Shown here piece by piece: positions 44,264 through 56,713 of a DNA stretch of 64,000 bases. The DNA lies in contig OY987231.1 in assembly GCA_963920705.1 (NCBI GenBank), positions 22,855,024 through 22,919,023 of the forward strand. The letters are read 5' to 3'. Numbering within the stretch: the stretch's first letter is position 1; every line of letters starts with the position of its first letter. The stretch comes from Odiellus spinosus (taxonomy: Eukaryota; Arthropoda; Arachnida; Opiliones; Phalangiidae). The translations under genes and the position numbers were made by a program. The notes beneath the pieces are model-generated. The model made no database searches. It was not told the DNA's origin and was given only the letters and a program-made list of their open reading frames with translations.

Positions 44264-46566
44264 TAGGCAATCGAAACTATTATGGTTTTTAACCAAACTT
44301 GTTAGGAATCCATGCCAAAAAATCAAAATCACCAGGAAAAAAAAAAGTTAAAATTACATATTCATGGCGTGCTTGTTGGGTGCCCCACAGATTTCTCTTT
44401 CGACAAAATAGTTATTACATCTTCAAACTCTTTTTTATATCATATACCAAAAATGACTTATTATTCTACAATTAAATTCCAACATCTTTATTTCTTCGTA
44501 ATCCCCTCATATTAACTGCAATTAATTTTTTTTTAATATAAAATAATTATTTTAATAGCGTATATACTATGTATACGTATTCAATTAAAATTTTCGGCGC
44601 CTTTTATTTTTAGTTTCTTAATTACAAGAGATTTAGAAAATTACACCGATTAAACATTAATTTAAACACTTTAAATACGTACGCGATTAAAATGTAATCC
44701 GAGATGTTTAAACAAGTTCAAAATAATAATTAATTTTAATTTTAATGATAGTCTATCAACTTACAACAATAAAACTTTGTCGTAATGTTTGTTTTAAACT
44801 CTACAAACTAGTAATCGAACTGCCTCGCAATTTTAGGCTTAGCGAATATTTAAATTTGTAAACTAAATATTGAAGTTTTAGGCTTAGCGGAGATTTGTTC
44901 AATGTCACGATATACTAATGTACTCGGCATATACTACAAGTAATGTCTCCAGTACTTTTGCGCGGGTTGACAAGTTCACAATGATGAACAGTTGATGATG
45001 GTAAGCCTTGGCCTTCTTAGAGACTGAAGGGTTGATTTGTTACTTTCATATTTAGGGGGTTAGCTTAGACTGTCAGTAACCAACTACTGACCTCCCATGG
45101 ATTTTCTAGAAGGGTCTTGAATCTCCATTCTCCATTCATAACTCTTTCACAGAAGTTTATTCGAATCTTCTCTGGTCGATCTTTGCCAGGATCTTTTTTT
45201 AAAAAAAAAACCTAGTTTCAATCATTCCTCGTATCCGGAGTCCATTGTTGTAGACCTCTTGGGATTGCTAGGTTACCAAGCTGCCGTCAATGAGGGTTTA
45301 TCTCTTAAGAATCGTATACTTAGTGGGTTGGACCACGTTGGTCTTTCGGGAACCATTGTAATATTTCATGCCACTGGTTTAAAACCATTATTACGAAAAG
45401 TCCTTGAAGCTATTATTATTAGTATAATATAAGACCACAACTTAATTCAAAGTAGTAACGTATTGGCAAATTAAACTTTAGTTAAATCTGATGATCTTCT
45501 TAAGCCCTTACCATCAAAGTATCGACGTCATCGCGCGCCAAGGCTTAAGGATCTAAAACAACTTGTCAAACTAGGAATAAAGAAATATTTGTCTGACTTT
45601 AGTGAGTGCGCGATGGAGTACGCGGGTTTTGTTTGTTTCGTCAAAAACGAGTCGTAACCGTGGCAATTTTTCGGCCACTCGCGTCAGCAACGTCGATTCT
45701 AATTTATTTTAACCGTCAACGTGAAATGTATCGTGTGACGTCATTTCCTTTACTTTCCACGCGTTCAAAGCTTGATCTATTTTCTTTTCCAACTCCATGG
45801 CGAGTTAAGGTAAACCTACAGTCTTTATTATCACGCACGGAGGATGAATAGCTCGTATTTCCCGCTGAGTTGCTCGAAATAGATTTTTATCTGGAAATCT
45901 CTCGGTATCATCCCCTTCTCGCTAACCTATAGCTGACAAAATGAAAGGTTTCGGTTTCCGTAGGAGCCAAAAACACCCCCAAAATCTTAAAGGAAAGGGT
46001 CAAAAGGTCACGCCCTGAAGGAAAACCAAAAAATCCCACCATTTCCTTTATATAGGTATTGGTTAAAATTTATGTCCAGAAGAATTTTGGTCTTTCTGTA
46101 ACCAATAAATTTAAACTATTCGTGGCGGGGGGAAGAGGGGTAATATTTAAAGATACTTTTAAAACGTATCCCGCACTCCCCCTGGAGGCGAAACTACGAA
46201 CTATAAACGTTTTTAGATACCCGCTGTATTGTAAGCACTCCAAAATCCCACGAAATGAGTTCTCGAGTACGTTTTGAGTACATTGAGGAAAAAAAGCGGT
46301 CTTCCCAAAAAGCAACAGCAAAGAGAAATTTCGTTTTGACAAGATGATTACCAGAAAAAAAGATTTTTTTTAGGTTTTACGAATTGAAATATATTTTAGC
46401 GCGTGAATTTTTTTAAGACCACTTCTGAGTGTCAAAAAATTTTGATCAAATTTTTTTTTAAATCAAGGTGCGTTTTCATAACTCATTATTATTACCAATA
46501 TGTAAATTGTTTTATTTTTCATACACCTCTAGGTTGTTGTTTTTTTTGATACAATTCCATAGATAC
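44264..46566. other. No recognisable feature (2.3 kb)
   Basis: TTTTAGGCTTAGCG occurs twice (44832, 44878). Frames of 67-90 codons at 44312, 45606 and 46059-46342 have no recognisable domains, and the last pair overlap on opposite strands. Confidence 0.4.
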
Positions 46567-46588
46567 GTCTGTCTGTCTGTCTGTCTGT
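46567..46588. repeat. (TCTG)n microsatellite
   Basis: Five and a half perfect TCTG units. Confidence 0.9.
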
Positions 46589-46671
46589 AGGGAACGATAA
46601 AATGTACTCTCAAAGCTACATTTCATCAAAAATGCGACTCAAACTCGATAAATTAAGAAATCGATAATTAT

Positions 46672-46816
46672 TTAATGGCCTAGGATTTCTTCCGCCTGTT
46701 TCACTGAAAGTGGGCTTCACTTTCTGAGCTTCCCCTTTGGGTAGCGAGGCAAGAGAAAGCCTAGAGGGTGGGTTTGTTTCCAGAGTATCAGACAAGAAGT
46801 AATCATAGGCCTTTAA
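46672..46816. mobile_element. TTAA MITE family L, copy 2
   Basis: 145 bp. TTAATGGCCTAGGATTTC at left; AATCATAGGCCTTTAA at right. Interior CCCTTTGGGTAGCGAGGCAA, GAGAAAGCCTAGAGG and GGTTTGTTTCC shared with 25029-25164. Confidence 0.85.
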
Positions 46817-47609
46817 GAATTATTTTGAATTTTACAAAAATAAGGGACCAATTTTGTTGTAAATGGGAACTAGACCTTTACCTTTTCTAAATTAATTCAT
46901 TCTCTCAAGATTGAGAAATGTTAATAAATATCATCTTGGTGAAAATACGTTGCTGAATATGAAAATTCCGTTTCGTTTTTTTTTGGTGGGTTTCTTGAGG
47001 TTCCCCGTGGTATTATTGGGTTCTTTTGACGTCTAAGGATTCCAGAACTTCCCATTCTAGGTATCTAGGGGTCATTTTGTATCCATCCTCCTATCTTAGA
47101 GCCTCGGGTTCGTATTTTCTTTAAGGGGATTGGTAAATAAGGACCTGACAGGAACGATTTTAGCGTCAATTAAAAAAAAAAAGTGGCCGATATCACGGAT
47201 GGAAGGAATATTTTTTTTTAGTTTTTATCTTATATTCGGGCGGCAAAACGGGCGTAACATTTATTTTCCGTCTTCACGCTATTAAATTATCCGATGAAAC
47301 TCTAACGCGAAACGTCAAGCTAAGGATTTTTATCTACTTTTAAAGTTTCTGTTTATTTATATTACTACCAAGAACTAATTTGTGAAACTCGAGAACTTAC
47401 AAATTAATTCGATTTAGACTTTGATAATGAGTTTAATTTATTTGGGACTGTGGAAAGCGTGAATCATAATTCATCAAAGGTTTTTCGGTAATTTGTTGTT
47501 AATTATCGAGGTGGCGAACTGAATTCGCTAAGCCTAAATTTGTTTTGAAAATTTTACTTTTCTGAAAACGAAATTGCTTATGTCACTGAAATCGAGACAC
47601 TCTTATTTG
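46817..47609. other. No recognisable feature
   Basis: AT-rich with T runs; no coding frame. Confidence 0.5.
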
Positions 47610-47715
47610 GTAGATTATGATAATTACTCTTATTACTAGATTATGATAAGTACTAATTATTAGTAGATTATTATGAGTACTAATTATTAATAGAATATGA
47701 TAATACTCTTGTAGA
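47610..47715 (+). repeat. Short AT tandem repeat (TAGATTATGATAA)
   Basis: Four diverged units of 26-30 bp with TAGATTATGATAA or TAGATTATTATGA followed by TACT and ATTATTA. Confidence 0.6.
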
Positions 47716-48179
47716 TATTAATGTATTTAATATTTTCATTTCATCATCCCTTTAAATCTAAATTACGGGCAATCAGTAAAAAAAAGATTCGATAAAAAAA
47801 AAGCCCCAAAAAAGGCCCGTAACTAAAAGGTCCGTGAAAAGATAGACGGGTCATATAATCGAAGAATGTCTAAATGCTATAGATTTACGATTTTGGCGCG
47901 GTTTTCGTGAAAAATTTCTAAAAATCATGGTTTGGGAATAGCATTACCAAAGCCTAAAGAATCCCTATCTCTCCATACACCCGATACCGAGTAGTAATAT
48001 AACAATGAGTCGTGTATCTTTTTAACAAGACGTCTCAAATAGCTTCTACTTTCTGAATGGTCGCCGCCACGGCCAACACACCTTAAAACTCTGTTTTGAT
48101 TCGCCTAAAACGCAGTAGCAGAAGTTAATAATTGAAGAAGATACTCACTTATGTCAAAATATACATTTTTTTATAGGAC
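47716..48179. other. No recognisable feature
   Basis: TTTCATCATCCCTTTAA ending 47755 is an unpaired TTAA-type right end. Confidence 0.45.
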
Positions 48180-48680
48180 TAATCCACCTTAACATTAATT
48201 ACAGACAAATATTTAACTAGAAATAAATTTAAAACTTACCTTCAGTAGATCGCGATTTCGGATAATTTCGTCCGATATCGACGGCGGAAGTGTGGCGCTT
48301 TATGGAAAATTTGGGCGAAACGAATTTCCCGTTTTAGAAATTGTCGTCTGCACGTTGTGCAGTTTTCCAATTTCAAATGTGACGTTATGCCACACTTCCT
48401 GTCTAACGACAAACTTCGTTACTAGATGGCGCCAATGAACATCGCGAATTCTGTTGACACGTTTTTGTCGGAGTGCAATATCCATGAACGTTAGTTCTTT
48501 ATGCATCCATGGATCACCTGAATTACCTCCGTGTAAGGTCTAGCGATCAATGAACAAAGGCCCGTCGTTCACGCGAGATCTCCACGAGACTTACAATCAC
48601 GTTCGATTGGTTGTTAGACCTTACACGTCAGGAAATCAGCTGATCTCAATGAATCCAGCTAAGCCTATTTTCCTGGTTGT
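48180..48680. mobile_element. Family F-like remnant with a foreign middle
   Basis: The left border AACTAGAAATAAATTTAAAA and right border ATGAATCCAGCTAAGCCTAT match the subterminal parts of family F, but the outer TTAA ends are not seen and the middle is longer than usual. The middle holds an inverted pair GGAAGTGTGGC (48288) and GCCACACTTCC (48389) and a 68-codon minus frame (48300-48506) with no recognisable domain. Confidence 0.5.
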
Positions 48681-49047
48681 TGGGTTGCGTGATATCAGTA
48701 TCCTTTACATATTATTCTCTTCTGTCAATAACAATTTAAGTCAGCAACAACAATAAGGTTGTCTTTAGGCGTCTGGGGGGGGATTGTTTACCATGGCCAA
48801 TTTGAGACGAGCGGTTCGGTAATGGCTGCTGCCCATTTTCGGGTCAAAATAGGAGATAACTCGAAGAGATATATCGTTTTCTTAGAAAAAAAGAATGCTT
48901 TTAAAATTTAGGCATTTCAAAGAGGATGAGGATGGATATTGGCGATCACTGTGATGTAAGGAATATATATATCGTTCCCAGATCGGCCGTTTTATCTGAC
49001 AGATATGCGTGGCTACAGTTTGTTCCACTGTCGCGATGGATCTGGTA
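48681..49047. other. No recognisable feature
   Basis: Nothing recognised. Confidence 0.5.
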
Positions 49048-49100
49048 ACAAAGGCGGATTAACACACAATGTTAAATTTAATAGAGGATAAAAGTAGATC
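49048..49100 (-). repeat. Dispersed 50-bp motif, instance 11
   Basis: Complement strand: AAGGCGGATTAACACACAAT, GTTAAATTTAATAGAGGA, TAAAAGTAG. Confidence 0.72.
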
Positions 49101-49149
49101 GTTGTCACCTTACTTCAAATAAGATATAGCTTCCAATATATTTTAAATT

Positions 49150-49383
49150 TTATAAGGAGAATACAGCCTGATTTCTTATCGTTATAATAAGCCTAAATCC
49201 ATTTGTAAAAGCATTATATTCAAATATTAAGCTATTTAAATAAATTTTTAAGTAGGCTTAACTCACCAACGCGAAGAAATTCAAGATTTTAATGATTCCA
49301 GCTAAGTATATTTTCCTGGTAACTTTTAAATTTAAATAAGGAATAGATAAAAAAATCATTTAAGGGTTTCATTCTCCCTTTAA
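49150..49383. mobile_element. TTAA element family F, shortened
   Basis: Right end GGGTTTCATTCTCCCT plus TTAA is intact. The left end is decayed (TATAAGGAGAATAC at 49151). The interior AAGTAGGCTTAACTC and ATGATTCCAGCTAAG fits family F. Confidence 0.65.
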
Positions 49384-50016
49384 TAAATCGTATTCAATTT
49401 GATTTTGGAACGAAAACCGTGACTGCAACCTTTAAATTTAGGGTGTTAAATAATTATGAAATTATCGCGTATTTGACATTCCTCCCATAACTTAAGTTTC
49501 GCTCTTAAAGCCAAATTAATCTTAACCCCCTCCTATCGAAACCATCCTTAATTATGGATGGAATTAATATTAGCTTAGATATCCCACAGAGTATTATCGC
49601 TATTAAATGACTCAAATTGTACTTGCAAATACGTACTTCAATTTATTTTTAGTGCCATCACGTTTACCATACCGCGCTTTGAATTAATTGGATTTAATAA
49701 ATTTTTTGGGGCGTAAATTAAGACGTCTTAATTTTAATTTAAAAATACTTTCATCTTTAATTCATAATATATTTCATTTATTATTATTGGATGTATCGAA
49801 AACGGGGTGTTAATCTTTGATTGGCTAATATGATTGGCTTGTCAAAAATGTCAAATTTAAGTTCAAATTCTTGTAGGGCCTACTCCAATTTTTTTTCCCA
49901 CGATATCATTTCGAAAACTTCATAATATACTTGTCCGTCAAATATTTATGGTAAAATTAGTTAAGGTACACCATTGACAAAACCTATTGAACCAACTTAG
50001 ACGCGTCATAGACCTT
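49384..50016. other. No recognisable feature
   Basis: AT-rich; nothing recognised. Confidence 0.5.
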
Positions 50017-50167
50017 TTAAAGGGATACTGAAACCGAATAAGGTATTATTTCTAAACCACCTAAATATGTTAATATTTCTTTCACGTTTCTTATTCATTT
50101 ACACACATTTTGACGACAAGTATAAGTTAAGAAAATCATTTTTCATTGAGTTTCATTCTCCCTTTAA
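50017..50167. mobile_element. Short TTAA MITE, 151 bp
   Basis: TTAAAGGGATACTGAAACC at left and GAGTTTCATTCTCCCT plus TTAA at right. Likely an internally deleted relative of the larger elements. Confidence 0.82.
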
Positions 50168-51202
50168 TAAGAAAAGCTTTCAATAATGTAATACCCTTTT
50201 CAATATCACGCGTTTTAAACCCAATTCAAATCTGAATGACGAATAAGTTAAAATATTGTTCATCACAACTTTAACTTCATTCGCGAAAGCTTTCACTTCA
50301 TTCTACATTTAATCATGAACAGGCGAACAGCCAATAATATAATCGATTGAATCCGTATAACCTAGTAACTACCCTTCGAGAAAAAAGTTCAAAATATGTT
50401 GTTACAAATTTTTAGACAGTTCTATCATGCCATGGTCTTACAGGAACTGAAAGTTCTCATGCTGAAAAGGGGTCGAATCGTGTGTGACCATGGACATGGT
50501 GCAAAACAGGGTGAAATAAAGTTATTGAAGAAGCCGTACCTAAATTCCGATAAACTATATTGCCTTGTAAGATTTTTGAAATGAATGGTGTCCATTTGAG
50601 CCATGGGGAGGTGAGTTTCAACATATAGAACTTTTTTTCTCCTGGTATTGTGTGACCCGACCCGCTCAGCTTAGTTTTCTAAAGAATTTGACTCGGGTAA
50701 GGGTATTTTTTTCTTTGAAACGTTGGTTGGCAAGTTTCTATACGGTTTGCCTGGTAGTTTACACCGAGCCACCGCTGTAGTGTTGCGGTGTTAGCGGTAC
50801 ATATCCCTCCTACGTACATCAATCACGTAACTGAAGTAACAGAAGGGAGTGGCTGACAGTACACTCTCTAGGGGGTTTCCTTATTTAAATCTTAACTCGC
50901 TGTGTCGTCCTGGTGAGACGAGTTCTCACGTGTAAAGTTTTAAATCTGATTTTAAATTAAATTTCCACGTATGGGGCCAGGGTTATTGCTATGTAGTTAA
51001 GGATTAAACGCGTCTAATGATGGATATGATCCTATCCAAAGTTGGGTTACGATAAAGCTACGTTAAATGGAGGGACTATAACATTACTAAGGGGCTATGG
51101 GTGTTGACATTGTTGTACGCGAATTTCGCTACCATGGTCACGATCCAAATACCGTTTTGGTACTGAAGTACTGTGAATTTTTTGAAGCTCCTCTTGGTCA
51201 AG
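50168..51202. other. No recognisable feature
   Basis: Somewhat GC-richer from 50580. A 62-codon frame at 50396-50584 has no recognisable domain. CCACCGCTG and GCGGTGTTAGCGGT near 50770-50800 form a weak inverted pair. Confidence 0.4.
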
Positions 51203-51425
51203 TACACGCGGACCCTGGTTCTATCAGGATTAGATCTTTAATCTCTTCAATACAATGCAAATATACTTTAAATTAAGTTTCTCTAATTGCTGTTATTGTC
51301 ATCAAGCGATGGACACGGACATTGGTTCTACCAGGATTAGACAATCTTTTTTTTTTTGACAAACACAATGCGTTGACCTCAAATGGTTAGATATCTCCCA
51401 AGTTATTGTCATCGAGCGAAGTTGA
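51203..51425 (+). repeat. ~108-bp diverged tandem duplication
   Basis: Both units show ACNCGGAC, TGGTTCTA(T/C)CAGGATTAGA, ACACAATGC or ATACAATGC, and TTATTGTCATC(A/G)AGCGA. Confidence 0.7.
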
Positions 51426-51905
51426 CGGACAATGTTGAACTTCAAATATCTTTGTTCCCATGGTTAAGTACATATACACCAGTTCTTGCTAAAGGTCCCG
51501 GACATACTCACAGATACTGGCTGGATCCTAACTTTCCTTTTGTGTTTGTTCTCTCAAAATAAATCCCTTTTTGCTAAAATACTATTTCTCTTCTTCCAAC
51601 GTACTGTATCCAAATGCAAGTGCGAACGTGTCTAGCGGGTACACTTTTAAAATCACGTATTGGAAGGTGATCGGGGTTTGAGGGGTGGTCAGAAGTTTAG
51701 GACACTCCGTGGTTTTTAGGGGTTGCCAAATTTCTAGTTTCAGTTGGCCTTGGAATTCCAAATATATATATATATATATTTGCCAGCCGCAAACAAAGTC
51801 GTGCACGGGCGTATCGTACGCTTCAATATATAGTGTTATGGCTTCTTCGACTTCTAGATATCGTGGTTCTATGAAAAAATAATAATCGGCCCGTCTTCTC
51901 CAAGT
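51426..51905. other. No recognisable feature
   Basis: A (TA)n run at 51762-51778. Two overlapping frames on opposite strands (51582-51882), neither recognisable. Confidence 0.4.
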
Positions 51906-52009
51906 TTAAGGGAAGATGGACGTGGAAAAATTATTATTTTAAATTATTTTCAGTAAGTGAGAACAATCCAATTTAATAATAAAATTTTTCTCGTTTATCT
52001 TCCCTTTAA
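51906..52009. mobile_element. Very short TTAA MITE, 104 bp
   Basis: TTAAGGGAAGATGGACG at left; CGTTTATCTTCCCT plus TTAA at right; the ends are complementary with few mismatches. Confidence 0.65.
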
Positions 52010-52182
52010 ACTTAGAGGTTTGTACCAAATTATTATAAGAATAGTTAAAAAATAGGGGTATACCAAATAACCGTAGTTTTTTCCGCGGTAGCCTCTGGGG
52101 GTTTCTTTGGTCACTACTTTTGAGTATGCACCATCGCGTTCGTTTACTATTTGCTGAGCAGTGTTAGAGAAAATCAAACCGC

Positions 52183-52582
52183 TTAAAGGGAGAATGAAAG
52201 GCCGAAACAACCTATTTTTAATCGATTAAGAATGCTAAAATAATCAGAAAAACAATATTATAACTTACCAAAAATATTTCGTTATTTTATAATCAATTTT
52301 CAAAGTTCCGATGCTGCCTAGCAGGCTAGCACGACCTGTATTTTTTTAATAATCGCGGCTGTTCTTGTCGCCAATCACGAGCGAGTACGCGCATTTTAAA
52401 AATACGCGTACTCGCTCGTGATTGGCGACTAGATCAGACGGGAATATTAAAAAAATACGGCTCGGAAATTGATTATAAAATAAGGAAATATTTTTGGTGA
52501 GTTATATTATTGTTTTTCTCATTATTTTAGCATTCTTAATCGATTAAAAATAGGTTGTTTCGGCCTTTCATTTTCCCTTTAA
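52183..52582. mobile_element. Foldback TTAA element C, copy 2
   Basis: 400 bp, TTAA on both sides (52183-52186, 52579-52582). Arms match C1 (AATCGATTAAGAATGCTAAA; ATTGGCGACTAGATCAGACG), but the GCTAAGCCTTGGCTGCC portion is shortened and the T run is only 7. The central palindrome around TTTTAAAA is intact apart from one C/T. Confidence 0.88.
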
Positions 52583-53110
52583 AACAAATACCATTCGAAG
52601 CAAAACCTTGCAGCCTTTGTAGTCTATTAAGTATATTTTTTCATGAATAATCAAAATCAAAACAACTTGTAATTGTCGTCAAGCAAAAATGATACTGATT
52701 ACGCGATCATGTTATCATGTTCGTCTGCCTTTAAATTGTTTATTTCTTTAAGGGATAGATAGATATATATTTGAATATATTATACCTAAGATTTGTTTAT
52801 GATTGTGGATACGTTAGGTTTATTTTGTCTATTTTCTTATATCAAGGTGACTTGATACTATTATAAAAGTATATGAATATTATCTCAGCCTTTGATTATA
52901 GTTTAAGGTCACGGTGAATTTAAACAAACACGAACAATTCGTGATCTGTCGATTCTATAAGCGTTTAAAAAGTTTATTTTTTTGTTTACTTCTATACCCG
53001 ATCTGTCGTTAATAAATCAACTCGTTCGACGAACTTTTAAATTGCATATTCGAGATATTCTTTTTCGGCTACCATTTATTTGTAGGTATGTTTTCGAGTT
53101 TAACTCGTTT
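52583..53110. other. No recognisable feature
   Basis: AT-rich; nothing recognised. Confidence 0.5.
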
Positions 53111-53474
53111 TTAAAGGGCAACTATGAATTGAAATTGTAAATATTTGATGTCTCTGTAACAGGAACGGAAATAAGAAAATTTTCTTATTGGACAAATGTC
53201 CAGTAACCCCCTTAAAAATTCAAACGTTATCGGACATTTAACAAAATTACCGGACATGCTACATTTCTTGTATTAAAAAATACTTTTTTTTATCGGACAT
53301 TTGTCCAGTGACCCCCTCTTAAAAATAAAAAGTTATCGGACATTTTGGAAAATTTATCGGACAATGACCATAGTGACTTGTGCTTATTTCCGTCCCTGGT
53401 CTCTGATAATGTTTACAAATATGTCCGAAGATTAGATTTAAATTTAACTACTTAAGGTTGCATTTTCCCTTTAA
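53111..53474. mobile_element. TTAA element carrying a nested MITE
   Basis: TTAAAGGGCAACTATG at left and GGTTGCATTTTCCCT plus TTAA at right. Left-end similarity is limited to the first eight bases, so pairing is tentative. Without the nested element it is ~125 bp. Confidence 0.5.
53160..53398. mobile_element. 239-bp MITE with CAGGAACGGAAATAAG ends
   Basis: Ends CAGGAACGGAAATAAG and complement of CAGGGACGGAAATAAG. The inside repeats the words GGACATTTGTCCAGT(A/G)ACCCCC and TTATCGGACATTT twice. GTCTCTG stands near both ends (53150-53156 and 53399-53405) but two or three bases away on the left, so the target duplication is blurred. The ends look hAT-like. Confidence 0.78.
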
Positions 53475-54439
53475 AATATTATTTTATAATTCAAATAATT
53501 AATCAAAATTGTGAAAAATTTATATTAAATTACTTAAATCCAGGGAAAAATTAAACACAATTCCAGATTCTTCATTTCAAGAATTGCTTAAAATATTTTT
53601 ACTATTACGTGAAATAATATTTCATTATCCCTTTAAATAATTTTCGTTAGACAAATTTCAAAAGTACTTATTTAAATTTATAGTTAATGATTCTCTTAGC
53701 TTCCTATTAGATAATTAGCGCTAGTGTTCTTCTACGTGTAGTGTCCCTTATTTCGTAACCCTGGACGCTAATAACGAAAAAACCCACCCAGTAAGAATAG
53801 GCGGTACTTATTATGCAAATATTTTTAAACCAAGACTCGACATTGATGTCATAATTTTTTCTCTTTTAAAGCGCCGTCGTAAATTAAGACATTCCCTTAC
53901 AGTAATAATAATAATAAAAATTATTAGAAAGAAGCCCCCCAACCAACCATTAAAAATTATCATAACACCAGAAACAAAGAATAAGAAAAATGAAAACTTG
54001 TTTTTAAAAATATATACTATGGCGAGATTAAGTTAATTAATGTCTTAATTAGTAGATACTAATTCGTTTATTGGACCCTCTTCATTCTTTCTTAATTATG
54101 GTTCCTAGTTCACCATGCAATGTTTGGTAAACAAACTTTAAAACTAAATGAAGAGTTTTATTGTGATGACAATGTTTTTTAATTTTGTTTGCTTATTATA
54201 TGTTTTTTAGTTTATAATTTCATTGGGTGTATATACTAATTATAATTTAACTATTATAGTTAAATAATTTGGTATTGGGTACTTTAATTAACACAAATAG
54301 TAAACAATGCGATATATGTAGTTTTTAATTGTTATTTTATATTACAAATTATACATTTATATTTTCTTCATTTAATTGGCATTCGAAATTAAACTATTTT
54401 ATATTCATATTAATTAAATTAATTAATGTTAATTAATGG
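53475..54439. other. Unannotated; one unpaired TTAA end
   Basis: TTTCATTATCCCTTTAA ends at 53638 with no clear partner. An (AAT)n run sits near 53902-53915. Confidence 0.45.
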
Positions 54440-55200
54440 TATAAAATATATAAATGCAAATTAATATAAATTAATAAATATAAATAGTATAAAATATATA
54501 AATTCAAATTAATATAAATTAATAGTATAAAAATTTATAAATGCAAATATAAATAATATAAAATTTATAAATGCAAATATAAATAATATAAAATTTATAA
54601 ATGCAAATATAAATAATATAAAATTTATAAATGCAAATATAAATAATATAAAATATATAAATGCAAATATAAATAATATAAAATATATAAATGCAAATAT
54701 AAATAATATAAAATATATAAATGCAAATATAAATAATATAAAATTTATAAATGCAAATATAAATAATATAAAATTTATAAATGCAAATATAATATAAAAT
54801 ATATAAATGCAAATATAAATAATATAAAATATATAAATGCAAATATAAATAATATAAAATATATAAATGCAAATATAAATAATATAAAATATATAAATGC
54901 AAATATAAATAATATAAAATATATAAATGCAAATATAAATATAAAATATATAAATAGTATAAAATATATAAATGCAAATTAATATCAATTAGTAGTATAA
55001 AATCTATAAATGCAAATTAATATAAATAGTATAAAATATATAAATGCAAATTAATATAAATAGTATAAAATATATAAATGCAAATTAATATAAATAGTAT
55101 AAAATATATAAATGCAAATAAATATAAATAGTATAAAATATATAAATGCAAATTAATATAAATTAATATTATAAAATATATAAATTTAAATTAATATAAA
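54440..55200 (+). repeat. 30-bp AT-rich satellite with an octamer in each unit
   Basis: The unit ATAAATGCAAATATAAATAA, TATAAAATTT repeats about ten times without change except T/A at the end (54541-54800), with variants to either side in which AATTAATATAAATAG replaces part of the unit (34-38 bp). I count 21 ATGCAAAT words, the POU-factor octamer (established). The long minus-strand frames (159 and 152 codons, Ile/Tyr/Phe only) are translations of the repeat. Confidence 0.93.
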
Positions 55201-55861
55201 TGAATGATATTTGGGTGCATTCAACTCGATGCAAAGTTGACATTTCAATTCCGATTCGAAAGTTAAGATAAAAGCGTCAAATATGAAGTTAACATTAAAA
55301 TTAATCTCTTTTAGAAATCTGTGTTTTTAAATATATTAAAAAATAAGATGATGGCTCGGCGTGGGGGCAGATATACCTAGTAGCTCCTCTAGTACAGAAA
55401 GAATAAAAAAAATTAAAATGTTCCTTATATATTTATAATAGAATCAAAGTAAGTTTTCAATAGGTGATAACTTCTAAGGCAGAAACTCGGCTATTTTTCA
55501 AAGGCCAAGTCTTACCTGCGAACTCGTTAGAATGACCTTATAAGGATAGACAGTAGACAGACAAGGATCAAATATTTTTAGTCCGAACGTAACCTAGCTG
55601 CCGCAATTTGCAAACCGGATATAGTTCCTATATTTGCTGGCTCAAATTGAACGGAAGCTCTCGCTATTTAGAAGCTTCGTAAATTCCTGAAATTTCGCGA
55701 GAAGCGGTTAGAATAGTCTTCAAGCGGAGTTTGCAATAATACTAGTTTATCAAATCGTCTCAATTTTTCTTAGTTTGCAAACAACTCTTGAATTTGGGGA
55801 AAGGCGGGTGATTATAACCAGCTGCCGTTTATTTACTGATAGAAACGTCTTTGTATTTTAA
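55201..55861. other. No recognisable feature
   Basis: Nothing recognised. Confidence 0.5.
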
Positions 55862-56172
55862 CTCTCTCGGTGCAAAATTTTGAGTATTATATTGAAATAT
55901 CATAGCAACATCATTTAAATTATCCTTAACAATCTTTGATAATTTTTAACTTTCTTATTTGCCGACCGATTTTGACTTAATTTGCCTCATTTTGTAGCTC
56001 TAAGTGAGCTCTATTTATTTATCACCCTCTCGGTGTAAAATTTAGAAAATTATAATGAAATATCATAGCAACATCATTTAAATTCTCCTTAACAATCTTT
56101 GATAATTTTTTACTTTATTTGTCGGCCGATTTTGACTTAATTTGGCCCTTTTTGTAGCTCTAAGTGAGCTCT
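55862..56172 (+). repeat. 163-bp tandem duplication
   Basis: Units 55862-56024 and 56025-56172. Shared parts: CTCTCGGTG, GAAATATCATAGCAACATCA, TTTAAATT, CCTTAACAATCTTTGATAAT, CGATTTTGACTTAATTTG, TTTGTAGCTCTAAGTGAGCT. Identity looks near 90%. AGCTCTAAGTGAGCT in each unit is a small palindrome. Confidence 0.92.
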
Positions 56173-56713
56173 ATAACAATCCTCACTTTCCCATATCGTT
56201 TTATTTTCGCGAGATCTACCCTTTAACGAAACTAAATCTTAACACGGAGGCCCGTGGAATCAAGCTAATATCTTTTTACGTGGTGTAAAATCAAAATGTT
56301 CTTGGCGTTTTTATACGCTTCAAGGTTGTACGAAGTGGCCAACCTCCCCTATCTCTTCATATTCTTAGATGCCTTAATGATACTTATAATGTCTTCATCG
56401 AGATGGTTCTCTATATAACCCTCCCTCCTTAAAAAAACTGGATTTTTCTCAGGCTTCGAAATAAAACGATCGAAATGGCCAGACTCGAAGATATAGCGAA
56501 ATTGAAGGGGAAATTCCTACATCATAACGTTTAATTCGTTTTATTTGAATTTCGTTATTAATGGCGCGTTTGTAGAAATTTAATCACATTCTAATTGAAG
56601 TAAAATTTAAATGTTGATTCCAATTTTGGATTGATTTGAGATACATTATTCGAGCGATAAAATAATTAAATTTTAAAAGAATCAGTAAAATATTTAATAT
56701 TTTAAAATTTAAA
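56173..56713. other. No recognisable feature
   Basis: Nothing recognised. Confidence 0.5.

Noticed and set aside
48300-48506. 68-codon minus frame
   Set aside because: Lies in the foreign middle of an F-like MITE remnant, with an inverted pair around it; no domain.
54509-54988. Two minus-strand frames of 159 and 152 codons (Ile/Tyr/Phe)
   Set aside because: Translations of a 30-bp AT satellite in two frames; no real protein composition.
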